64,000 bases of DNA, from the NCBI RefSeq assembly GCF_026625605.1, contig NZ_CP113054.1:1488001-1552000 (forward strand), in the 5' to 3' direction. The notes beneath the pieces were generated by a model that was not told the origin of the DNA, ran no database searches, and worked only from the letters and a program-made list of their open reading frames with translations. A program made the translations under genes and the position numbers. Shown one piece after another: positions 37,444 through 44,156 of the stretch (positions are counted from its first letter, which is position 1; each line of letters starts with the position of its first letter). Origin of the DNA: Luteolibacter sp. SL250. Its GTDB lineage: Bacteria; Verrucomicrobiota; Verrucomicrobiia; Verrucomicrobiales; Akkermansiaceae.

Positions 37444-38004
37444 ATGGTCATTCTGATTCAGGATGAGCGATTTTCTTTCGGTTCATTTGTGTGGGAACAA
37501 CCCAGACAATATGAAAAAGTGAAAAAGAAAAGTATCCATAACCAGAAGAAAGCGGAAACCCCTGTGTTGATCGATGGCCCTCTCGTGATGCGCCCTGCGA
37601 TGGTTGCAGATTATTTCGGTGTTACCGAAAAGACGGTCAAGGAGTGGGGACGGAAAGGACTCCTCGTCTCTGTCTTTCCGGGAGACGGTTCGACCTACTA
37701 CACCATGGAGTCGATCCAAGCGCTCGCACTTAAGAAACCACACCTCATTGCAAAAGCTAGGAAGGAGCACGCTGGATTGACATTGGAGCAAGAGCTTCAA
37801 AAGCACGATGCTCGTGATTCGAACACTATGGTTCGACGCAGCAAGGTGATTGCATTCTTTGATCTCGCCGACGAAGAACTCCTCAGGTGGGAAGAAAAGG
37901 GGGTGTTGACGCCTCAACGCGTCGATGGGGCGGACGGGATACACTACTGTTTCAAAGATGTGAAGGCCCTGATCCAAGATATCATGGACGAAATTCGAGT
38001 ATGA
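37444..38004 (+). CDS. Double helix-turn-helix (MerR/excisionase-like) DNA-binding protein
   Basis: 186 aa from the ATG at 37444; GGGAG lies 7 bases before it, one of the few ribosome sites in this region (a GTG directly before is in frame). Two similar HTH units are visible: MRPAMVADYFGVTEKTVKEWGRKGLLVSVFPGDGSTYYTMESIQAL (about 50-95) and VRRSKVIAFFDLADEELLRWEEKGVLTPQRVDGADGIHYCFKDVKAL (about 130-177), each with an HTH followed by a wing and a Y-x-x-x-x-I/V-x-A-L end, as in MerR/HTH_17 excisionases. It could be an island regulator or excisionase. Confidence 0.75.
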   Translation: MVILIQDERFSFGSFVWEQPRQYEKVKKKSIHNQKKAETPVLIDGPLVMRPAMVADYFGVTEKTVKEWGRKGLLVSVFPGDGSTYYTMESIQALALKKPHLIAKARKEHAGLTLEQELQKHDARDSNTMVRRSKVIAFFDLADEELLRWEEKGVLTPQRVDGADGIHYCFKDVKALIQDIMDEIRV

Positions 38005-38482
38005 TCTCTTCCAGAGATAAATAGGGTATGGTCGGCTAATCCGGTCCACATCCAGTGATATGAAAGAGCCTCCAGGAGAAATCTCGGAGGCTCGATCAAT
38101 CTGGAGCTTCCGGCGTTTCGTTGCCTTCGGGGATCCAGATATTCTTGAAAGTGAGGTGTGTCGTATAAATAGCGTATCTTCCACGGTGCCACTCTGTTAG
38201 AAGATCCATGAAAATGCCCGCGCGCCGTGGGATTTGCTTGCAGAGCGCGGGATTAACTGCTTGAACAGGAATGTCTGCACCAGCAGGCGAGGGTCTGAAT
38301 AACCCTGTCCGCTAGCGGTCGGCAATGACCGCAACATTGCCGCCAAACCGTGCCAAATGGCCGGGGAGGCGGCGGCGCATGTCCAGGCCGCTTCCTCCGG
38401 GGAGTCGGCTAAAGGCCGTTGCGGCTGTCTAGCGGCAGCTTATTCACTCCCCGTCCACCTGGGAAGGACCCCATTCCTCCCC
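38005..38482. other. Gap of 478 bases without a clear gene
   Basis: Contains an 8-bp inverted repeat GAGCCTCC / GGAGGCTC (38066-38093) without a T run, and from 38215 onward GC-rich sequence with short inverted motifs (GGTCGGCAATGACCGC). An open frame begins at 38357 but the better start of that gene is 38483. Confidence 0.5.
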
Positions 38483-38854
38483 ATGAGTACGAACACCACT
38501 TTTCTTCATCGGCTGCATCGAGGTCTGGCAGATCCCGCCGTTGCTTGTCTTGGCCCCCTCACGCTGAAGCTGCGGGCGTACTACCTCCTTCCGTTCCTCT
38601 CTCTCCCTGTCCTGACGGGGGACTTCCGTCTCGGCGGTCTTTCCAACCATGCAGTCATGACCTATCGTGGCGGATGGGCACTGGGAGAAATCGCCACAAA
38701 TGCGGATCGGCAGACACAGCGGCGGACGTTGGCGGGCGCTCTCTCAGAAATGCCCTCCGAGGACGGGGATTGGTTTAAGGAAGGATTTTCGGACGGCCTG
38801 AAGGGACGGAAAGCCCGTTACGACGTTCCGGACGATCTGTTCGGGGAAGATTGA
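38483..38854 (+). CDS. Hypothetical protein, first of a membrane-protein cluster
   Basis: 123 aa from the ATG at 38483 (MSTNTTFLHRLHRGLADPAV). A hydrophobic stretch LKLRAYYLLPFLSLPVL is mildly membrane-like. The end WFKEGFSDGLKGRKARYDVPDDLFGED is charged. No known family. It is separated by 9 bases from the next gene, which is the start of a chain of overlapping genes. The frame is also open upstream to 38357, but that stretch has no ribosome site and little coding character. Confidence 0.55.
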   Translation: MSTNTTFLHRLHRGLADPAVACLGPLTLKLRAYYLLPFLSLPVLTGDFRLGGLSNHAVMTYRGGWALGEIATNADRQTQRRTLAGALSEMPSEDGDWFKEGFSDGLKGRKARYDVPDDLFGED

Positions 38855-38863
38855 ACCACGGCC

Positions 38864-39124
38864 ATGGAACTCATCGGGATACTTCTTGGAATTCTGAAGC
38901 TCGCGCTGGCTGTGGGCGGAGTCGTGCTCGTTGTCAGGACCACACGGTCCAAGGGAGCAGCAGGCGTGAACCTCAAAAGAATGAAGTGCTGTGGATGCGG
39001 GGAAGACGCGCCTGCCTTTCGGAGGCCCAAAGACAAGGAGGAGTTCATGTGGGGAGGGTGGACCTGTCGCCACTGCGGCCAGCGCATGGACAAATGGGGG
39101 AATCCAAGAACCGATCAACCATGA
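38864..39124 (+). CDS. Small membrane protein with zinc-ribbon-like Cys pairs
   Basis: 86 aa. One N-terminal membrane helix (ELIGILLGILKLALAVGGVVLVV) followed by two Cys pairs, MKCCGCGEDAP and WTCRHCGQRMD, spaced like a zinc ribbon facing the cytosol. The TGA stop (39122-39124) overlaps the next start as ATGA, so translation is probably coupled. No named family fits. Confidence 0.7.
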   Translation: MELIGILLGILKLALAVGGVVLVVRTTRSKGAAGVNLKRMKCCGCGEDAPAFRRPKDKEEFMWGGWTCRHCGQRMDKWGNPRTDQP

Positions 39125-39657
39125 AAGAAAGCGAACAATCCTACTCAACGGCGATGGTCCGCAGCAGCGCCTCCAGGCTGATGGCCATCGTTATGGTACT
39201 GTGTGCCACCCTCTGCCTCATAAGCCCTTGTGAGGCCGCTGGAGGCCCAAACGGCACCATTCCCGCCCAGACCCATCTTCCCGCAACGTACCTTGCCGCC
39301 AAATTCAAGTTTCTCGATGACCTTTTCACCGCAGGAGGAAGAGCGGGTGGTAAGGCGTATGGCTACAGCTCCCGGGAAGCCCAGAGGGAAGAAAGAAGAG
39401 GGGAACGCGGATTCTTCTATTACGTGTTCCAGACTCTCTTACGTCTGACCTCCGGAGTGTTCCTTGCCTACCACGCGGGAACCCTGATCGAGAAGATCAA
39501 CAGGAAGAATCAAGGACTCGACACGGCGGTTGCGATTGGAGGTTTTGTATTCTCCCTGATCTTCCCTTGGTGGGGATTCCTCATCGGCGGGATCTGCTGG
39601 GGCCTCTGGAAGCTGTCGGATGAATCGGCCAAAAACCCACCAGCCTCTGACCAATGA
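39121..39657 (+). CDS. Multi-pass membrane protein of unknown function
   Basis: 178 aa from the ATG at 39121; a longer in-frame start at 38851 is rejected because it runs through the preceding gene. Hydrophobic segments at about 19-38 (LMAIVMVLCATLCLISPCEA, possibly a signal sequence), 100-115 and 136-158 (TAVAIGGFVFSLIFPWWGFLIGGICWGLWKL). A basic/acidic stretch REAQREERRGERG lies between. Overlaps both neighbours by ATGA (39121-39124 and 39654-39657). Confidence 0.7.
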   Translation: MKESEQSYSTAMVRSSASRLMAIVMVLCATLCLISPCEAAGGPNGTIPAQTHLPATYLAAKFKFLDDLFTAGGRAGGKAYGYSSREAQREERRGERGFFYYVFQTLLRLTSGVFLAYHAGTLIEKINRKNQGLDTAVAIGGFVFSLIFPWWGFLIGGICWGLWKLSDESAKNPPASDQ

Positions 39658-40394
39658 AGCTCCAGAAAGACAAGGTAGTCCGTTGGGTAAGGATCTTGGC
39701 CACCGTCTGCCGATACGCGGGCGTGGTTGTGCTGACCTTCACCCTGACGTCGCTCATGGCCATACACGATGAGTTCGGAACCCAGGTGGAAGATCCGTTG
39801 CATTCCATCGCCGGACCGAACTGGACGGATGACATCAGCACGGTTGCGGAAGGCACCAGGTCAGCCATGCGCCACATGAGCAGTGAGCTTGTTGTTGCAG
39901 CCCTGAACGAGTGGAGCGAAGAGGACAACGAACTTCGGGACTGGAGAACTGAACTTCGGATTGTGAACGCCTATGCCCGCCGGTTGGAAGAGTCCGTGAT
40001 GCGGGGGCTGGTGATCAAACCGCTGGGCGCGACTGGCAGTAGTGACAGTGGCCACGAGAATGGTGGAGACCCCTACTATTCTGGCGGTCCTTACAGTCCT
40101 TTCGATCCCTTTTATGGCACCGCACCGGGTTTTGGTTCTTCGGATGCTGTCGAAGAGAAGGCGGAAGGGAAGAGCCGCGAAGATCTGAGCAACGAGGCAT
40201 TGAGGGCCTGGAACGTGGCGATGAAGGAACGTGGTTACGCTGTCCTGCCGATCCCTTCCAATGCCGCGCTTTATCCTTACAAGGGACTGGTGGTTTCCTT
40301 TCTGTGGACAGGGATAGGTATTCTTTCGGTTGGGGTGGCACCTTTCCTTATCACAACCATTAGGGAGCGGAGGAAGTTCAATGCACACCGATAA
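39654..40394 (+). CDS. Two-helix membrane protein with large external domain
   Basis: 246 aa. One helix near the start (ILATVCRYAGVVVLTFTLTSLMAI) and one near the end (LVVSFLWTGIGILSVGVAPFLITTI) bracket about 170 residues that probably face the periplasm, with a Gly/Ser/Tyr/Pro-rich loop (GATGSSDSGHENGGDPYYSGGPYSPFDP). Basic ends point to the cytosol. Start ATG overlaps the previous stop. No family is recognised; a sensor- or scaffold-like topology is all that can be said. Confidence 0.7.
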   Translation: MKLQKDKVVRWVRILATVCRYAGVVVLTFTLTSLMAIHDEFGTQVEDPLHSIAGPNWTDDISTVAEGTRSAMRHMSSELVVAALNEWSEEDNELRDWRTELRIVNAYARRLEESVMRGLVIKPLGATGSSDSGHENGGDPYYSGGPYSPFDPFYGTAPGFGSSDAVEEKAEGKSREDLSNEALRAWNVAMKERGYAVLPIPSNAALYPYKGLVVSFLWTGIGILSVGVAPFLITTIRERRKFNAHR

Positions 40395-40417
40395 GCCGAA
40401 CTTGAACCAATATCACC

Positions 40418-40924
40418 ATGAAAATAATAAAAAGCCTCTGTATTGTTCTCTTCGTTCTTTTTGGCCTGGTGGGATTTGTTTTCATGGGGTTCGACCTAAA
40501 AGAAAAATGGGATGCTCGTGTTCTTCCTGATCAGATTAGGAAAGGGGCAAAGAGGTACGATCTGAAAGGTGACGGAATCTTAAGATATTATATTTGCTCG
40601 AAGCCTGTCGAGGGGATGGATCACGTTGATGATTATTACGATGTCGTATGGAATTCGAGATCTAAGGTCATTGAGGTGTACACGCCTGTTCTTTACAGGG
40701 TAAATGGAGAAATAAAGAGCGTGGTTGAATATGCTAAATCGGCAAGCAGTCATGATTACAAGGTGGAGGTCATCGATCATCGTCTTTATGGTTATCTTGA
40801 CGGTGGCTTATATATTGTCGATGAGCCTGTTTGGGAGGTTGAAGATGTTGGTTTGGTGGAGATATATCATTTGTTGCGATCCTTTAAATTCGGGCCCGTA
40901 AAGTTGAGGCATCGCACGCACTAG
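40418..40924 (+). CDS. Single-pass membrane-anchored protein, possibly truncated
   Basis: 168 aa with an N-terminal membrane helix (MKIIKSLCIVLFVLFGLVGFVFMGFDL) and an extracytoplasmic beta-rich domain (GILRYYICSKPVEGMDHVDDYYDVVWNSRSKVIEVYTPVLYRVNG...). The codon use is more AT-rich than in the genes before. It ends with TAG at 40922, but the same frame continues open for 90 further codons, so the protein may have lost its C-terminal part. Confidence 0.65.
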   Translation: MKIIKSLCIVLFVLFGLVGFVFMGFDLKEKWDARVLPDQIRKGAKRYDLKGDGILRYYICSKPVEGMDHVDDYYDVVWNSRSKVIEVYTPVLYRVNGEIKSVVEYAKSASSHDYKVEVIDHRLYGYLDGGLYIVDEPVWEVEDVGLVEIYHLLRSFKFGPVKLRHRTH

Positions 40925-41197
40925 GACAACACGGCCTCGCTTATTTGCAGCCTTTTCGGGTGTGAGCGGATAGCCGGTGGGAGTTCCTTTGCCGATGAAA
41001 AAACTGGGGAATACGTCTTCAGTCCGGTGCTCTTGCATGATCCGGTGAAGGGGTATGTATTCCTTGTGCACGATGTCACGGGCAATGAGGGAACCTTCCG
41101 GACATATTATAACACACGGGGAAAAGAGGTTTCGTATCCCGTGAAATGGTCGGATCGTGAGGTGAGGGCTTTCCGGGTTCTTCTTTCCGAAGGGTGA
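40925..41197 (+). pseudogene. Open coding remnant directly after a TAG stop
   Basis: In the same frame as the preceding gene, 90 codons (DNTASLICSLFGCERIAGGSS to FRVLLSEG) run to a TGA at 41195 without any ATG. The text looks coding (EYVFSPVLLHDPVKGYVFLVHDVTG, YNTRGKEVSYPVKWSDREVRAF). It is either the lost 3' part of the preceding gene or the fused end of another gene. Confidence 0.5.
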
Positions 41198-41591
41198 TAT
41201 ACATCTGTGTCTCGTGGCCGGTGATTGAAGGGGTGGGGCGTGGGTTGTAATATGCTTGTGCTCTTTGATATATAAAAACATAACTTTTGGTCCGCGAATT
41301 TTCTTGACATGAAATCCGGTTTTGTTATAATCAATGTATCCAAGAAGGGTTGCCTTGTTCCTGTTTGTCTTTCCTGAAGGTGTCCGGAAAAACCCGTCCC
41401 GGAGGGCTTGAGGGTTTTGATGGCACCGATCACTTTATCCCTTCGCCGCTCGGCGGAGGGGATGTCTGTCCTTCTTCATTCTTTTTCTGAGGAGTTCCGG
41501 GAGGGGTTGGGGCCCCGCCGGTAGTCCGGATCCGGGTGCTTCTTCGACTTTAGTCGGAGAGGCTGGTGGAAGGGGAGTTGAATGCCTGCCA

Positions 41592-41758
41592 CTCCGCCGA
41601 ACGGCGAAGCGGTTGAAGATCGAGCTACGGTCGGGCGGGGCTGATCCGCCCGTAGCTCTACAAGCAATGGGGAATGAAATACCTTTCCCCTCCGAGCGGA
41701 GAGGAAAGGTAAATGCTTCGAGAGCCAGGCCAGCTCCGCGCCTGTCTCTCTGTCAGGG
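41592..41758. repeat. Hairpin-rich dispersed repeat, copy 1
   Basis: Begins CTCCGCCGAACGGCGAAG. Holds a strong hairpin GAGCTACGGTCGGGCGG / CCGCCCGTAGCTC (41622-41659), a second hairpin ACCTTTCCCCTCCGAGCGGA closing with GAGGAAAGGT (41681-41710), and the tail AGAGCCAGGCCAGCTCCGCG CCTGTCTCTCTG. The whole order recurs 261 bases downstream. Confidence 0.85.
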
Positions 41759-41852
41759 AATATAAAGTGAAGGATGGAAGGGGTTTAAGGAGAGTAATGC
41801 CCTGATGTTTCCTGATCGAAGGACCGGAGGAAGAAATGAAGTTGGATGTCCC

Positions 41853-42014
41853 GCTCCGCCGAGAGGCTATGCTGAACTGATGGAGCTACGAACGGGCGGA
41901 GCTAATCCGACCGTAGCTACGCAGAATAAGCAGTGAAACGCCTCTCCCCTCCGAGCGGAGAGGAAAGGTGAATGCTTTGAGAGCCAGGCCTGCTCCGCGC
42001 CTGTCTCTCTGACG
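41853..42014. repeat. Hairpin-rich dispersed repeat, copy 2
   Basis: Same order as copy 1: GCTCCGCCGAGAGG, hairpin GTAGCTACGG-type arms (GAGCTACGAACGGGCGGAGC and CCGACCGTAGCTAC), hairpin CTCCGAGCGGAG, and the tail GAGAGCCAGGCCTGCTCCGC ending in CTGTCTCTCTGACGG. Base changes are often in the unpaired parts or compensate each other in the stems. Confidence 0.85.
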
Positions 42015-42188
42015 GAAGGATCACGCAAAAGTTTAAGGAGTTATAAGTGGATTAGGTTCGGCATGTTTAATGGTCGATTTCAATATCTGTAAGGCATGTC
42101 TTTGGGAATTGATCTTTTTCTGGAAAAATGCGGATTTATGCTTGACGAAAGTATATCTACGGGTATTACATGCCCGTCGAAGAAATAG

Positions 42189-42695
42189 ATGAAGAAGAAA
42201 TTCGAAATGCCGAACATCCACCTCCTGAAAAATCACGAAGGATACTATGGGAAAACCATGGAAATTGATCAGAATCTGACGGGTTACAGCCGCCGGGTTG
42301 GAGAGGCGATGGTAAGAGCCGATTTCCAGAGAAAGACGGATTGCTTGGGGAATTATAATTCAACCGAACAACAGGTTGCGTGGCTCGCGAAATACGGGCT
42401 TGAAAGCAGCGGCATCAAGGTGATCGACCAAGCGGTGATCGATGACGTTGGCGAGCAGCTTGACCGGGATGTGATGTTCCACGAAAAGCTGATGATCGGA
42501 TCCAAGGTGGTTCACGTGAAGGACAAGCGAACGGTGCTGGTGATCCGCTCGATCAAGCTCGGTGAGAAGGTGAAATTCGAGGGAACCGGAAAGACTGCTT
42601 ACATCAGGATGCTCCGAAAATACCGGGACGACGGGGATTACTCCAAAACGGACATCCCCCAGGAGTATTTCCGCAACGAGTGGCTTCCTGCCTGA
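42189..42695 (+). CDS. Hypothetical protein, paralogue of the next gene
   Basis: 168 aa. The middle (STEQQVAWLAKYGLESSGIKVIDQAVIDDVGEQL) and C-terminal part (VVHVKDKRTVLVIRSIKLGEKVKFEGTGKTAYIRMLRKYRDDGDYSKTDIPQEYF) align along their length with the following gene, so the two are tandem duplicates. The C-terminal domain reads as a small beta-barrel followed by a basic helix (RMLRKYR), which suits nucleic-acid binding. The family is unknown to me. The start could also be the ATG at 42210. Confidence 0.65.
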   Translation: MKKKFEMPNIHLLKNHEGYYGKTMEIDQNLTGYSRRVGEAMVRADFQRKTDCLGNYNSTEQQVAWLAKYGLESSGIKVIDQAVIDDVGEQLDRDVMFHEKLMIGSKVVHVKDKRTVLVIRSIKLGEKVKFEGTGKTAYIRMLRKYRDDGDYSKTDIPQEYFRNEWLPA

Positions 42696-42717
42696 ACCCG
42701 TGATCCCCTCAAAAGAC

Positions 42718-43221
42718 ATGGAGAAATATCATATCCCATTTGCCGCCAAGGTGACGAAGGAAGGTGCAGAGAAGATCTGGAAAGACATGAAGGTGTCCGT
42801 TCACGGACTCAGTGTGAGGCAGGCGAGAGCGCTGGTGGTGGATAGCGTGAATCGCAGCCTCGGCATTGACAAGGAAGCGGCTAGCGCCAAACAGCGGGAT
42901 ACTCTCGCTAAGTTTGGACAGGCCATGGATTTATCCAAAGGTCAGGCCCAGGCGGTGATCACGGATATCTACGAGAGCCTCGGATTGGAGGTAGCCCGTT
43001 ACGAGGGGCTCTTCTCGGCGGAAAAGGTCATCCACGTGTATCGGCGCGAGGAAGTAACCGAGATTCTGTCCTTTGATTCGTTGGAGAGGATTCGGCTAAA
43101 GGGCTGCAAGGGCGCGTGCACACTCCGAATGCTCCGGCGTTATCGACCGGATGGTTGCTACTCCCAGACGTCCATTCCGGTTCATTACTTTGAAAATGGG
43201 TGGCTGATGAAAGTGGTTTGA
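42718..43221 (+). CDS. Hypothetical protein, paralogue of the previous gene
   Basis: 167 aa from the ATG at 42718 (MEKYHIPFAAKVTKEGAEKI); a GTG at 42700 is in frame. It shares with its neighbour the block SAKQRDTLAKFGQAMDLSKGQAQAVITDIYESLG (the QRxxLAKFG...S..QA..I text seen in helical LEM/SAP-like hairpins) and the C-terminal block RIRLKGCKGACTLRMLRRYRPDGCYSQTSIPVHYFENGW. The N-terminal third differs. No catalytic motif. The gene is 22 bases behind the first copy. Confidence 0.65.
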   Translation: MEKYHIPFAAKVTKEGAEKIWKDMKVSVHGLSVRQARALVVDSVNRSLGIDKEAASAKQRDTLAKFGQAMDLSKGQAQAVITDIYESLGLEVARYEGLFSAEKVIHVYRREEVTEILSFDSLERIRLKGCKGACTLRMLRRYRPDGCYSQTSIPVHYFENGWLMKVV

Positions 43222-43276
43222 GATAGAAGCGAGACTGGAGCCCGGCTGAATAGGCCGGGCTTCTTTGTTTCGTGAA

Positions 43277-43856
43277 ATGCTCTCCATTCACCCATTGCGT
43301 GTGGTGGCTGGCAGGATACTTTGGCTGATGGACTTCCTGCCGTCACCGGAACCTGATTCGCGAATTGAGGTCATCGCCTTTTCAAAAGAGGGCAACATCC
43401 CCAACAGTCATCTTCCCGTAATTCTCTACAGGAATGCCTGCCCTCTGGATTCCCCGGATCTTGCAGATCTAATTGAGGGGAGATTTCGGGAGAACGGCGG
43501 TACTAACGCATGGAGGGACGGGATTTATCCATTCCCTCACTACCACAGCATGACGCATGAAGTTCTCGGGGTGTGCAGGGGATCAGCGACTTTGAAGCTC
43601 GGAGGGAAAGTGGGCGAGAGATTGAGGTTGTACTCGGAGATGTAGTGGTCATCCCTGCCGGTGTGGGCCACAAATGCCTCCGGTGCTCTGGCAATTTCAT
43701 GGTGGTGGGGCATATCCTGGAGGGAATGAGCCTGATCTTCTCCGTGATGATCCGGACGATAGGGAAAAGGCGGACAGAAATCTCCCACTCGTTCCGTTGC
43801 GATCGACTGATCCCGTTGAGGGTGATGGTGGACCATTAATTCGCCATTGGCTGTAG
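43277..43856 (+). pseudogene. Frameshifted cupin-domain gene
   Basis: Three frames together give one cupin protein. Frame one (to about 43620) has LPVILYRNACPL, WRDGIYPFPHYHSMTHEVLGVCRGSATLKLGGKVG with the metal-type H-x-H and E. Frame two (about 43615-43710) continues REIEVVLGDVVVIPAGVGHKCLRCSGNFMVVG with the second cupin motif G(X)5P(X)4H. Frame three (to the TGA at 43854) ends YPGGNEPDLLRDDPDDREKA...DPVEGDGGPLIRHW, the usual tail. Two frameshifts are therefore needed; the gene is probably dead unless the sequence has errors. Confidence 0.8.
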
Positions 43857-44156
43857 GCAGGAGAGTAAGAATGCTAAGGTAGAACGCCCGAGTTGAGGGG
43901 GCTTCTCTGCGGTTATCGCATTGGTAAACTGTTGCTGTGCATTGGTCAACTGTTGCTGTCCTACTGAATATCTACGGCCTTTTCGGTGAGGGATGTGGCC
44001 CGCTTAACGCGATTGCGCGGTGATGACATTGACTTGCGTCATGGGATGAAACTATCTTTCATGGGGGCGATTGATGGGTAACTGAAATATCCCATAACCG
44101 GACATTAAGAAGAAAATAGTTGATCAGTTGGTGCGCTGTTAGTATTCGACCCTTTA
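43857..44156. other. 300-base gap with a 21-bp direct repeat
   Basis: The unit GCATTGGTAAACTGTTGCTG T occurs twice in tandem at 43918-43959, with one base change. Nothing else is recognisable; the promoter of the downstream glycosidase gene should lie here. Confidence 0.5.

Larger units (their letters stand above)
41198..42188. other. Repeat-rich intergenic stretch of about 1 kb
   Basis: No gene is visible. It carries two copies of a hairpin-rich element (separate entries) and further inverted motifs, such as CCTTCGCCGCTCGGCGGAGG at 41442-41461 and CTTCGACTTTAGTCGGAG near 41543. The stretch 41198-41380 is AT-rich and shows nothing recognisable. Confidence 0.6.

Noticed and set aside
38851..39120. 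N-terminal extension of the membrane gene to 38851
   Set aside because: The region encodes the zinc-ribbon membrane protein in another frame; the ATGA overlap at 39121 gives a better start.
40922..41197. Programmed TAG read-through or recoding
   Set aside because: No stem-loop or known recoding signal after the stop; decay of a longer gene is simpler.
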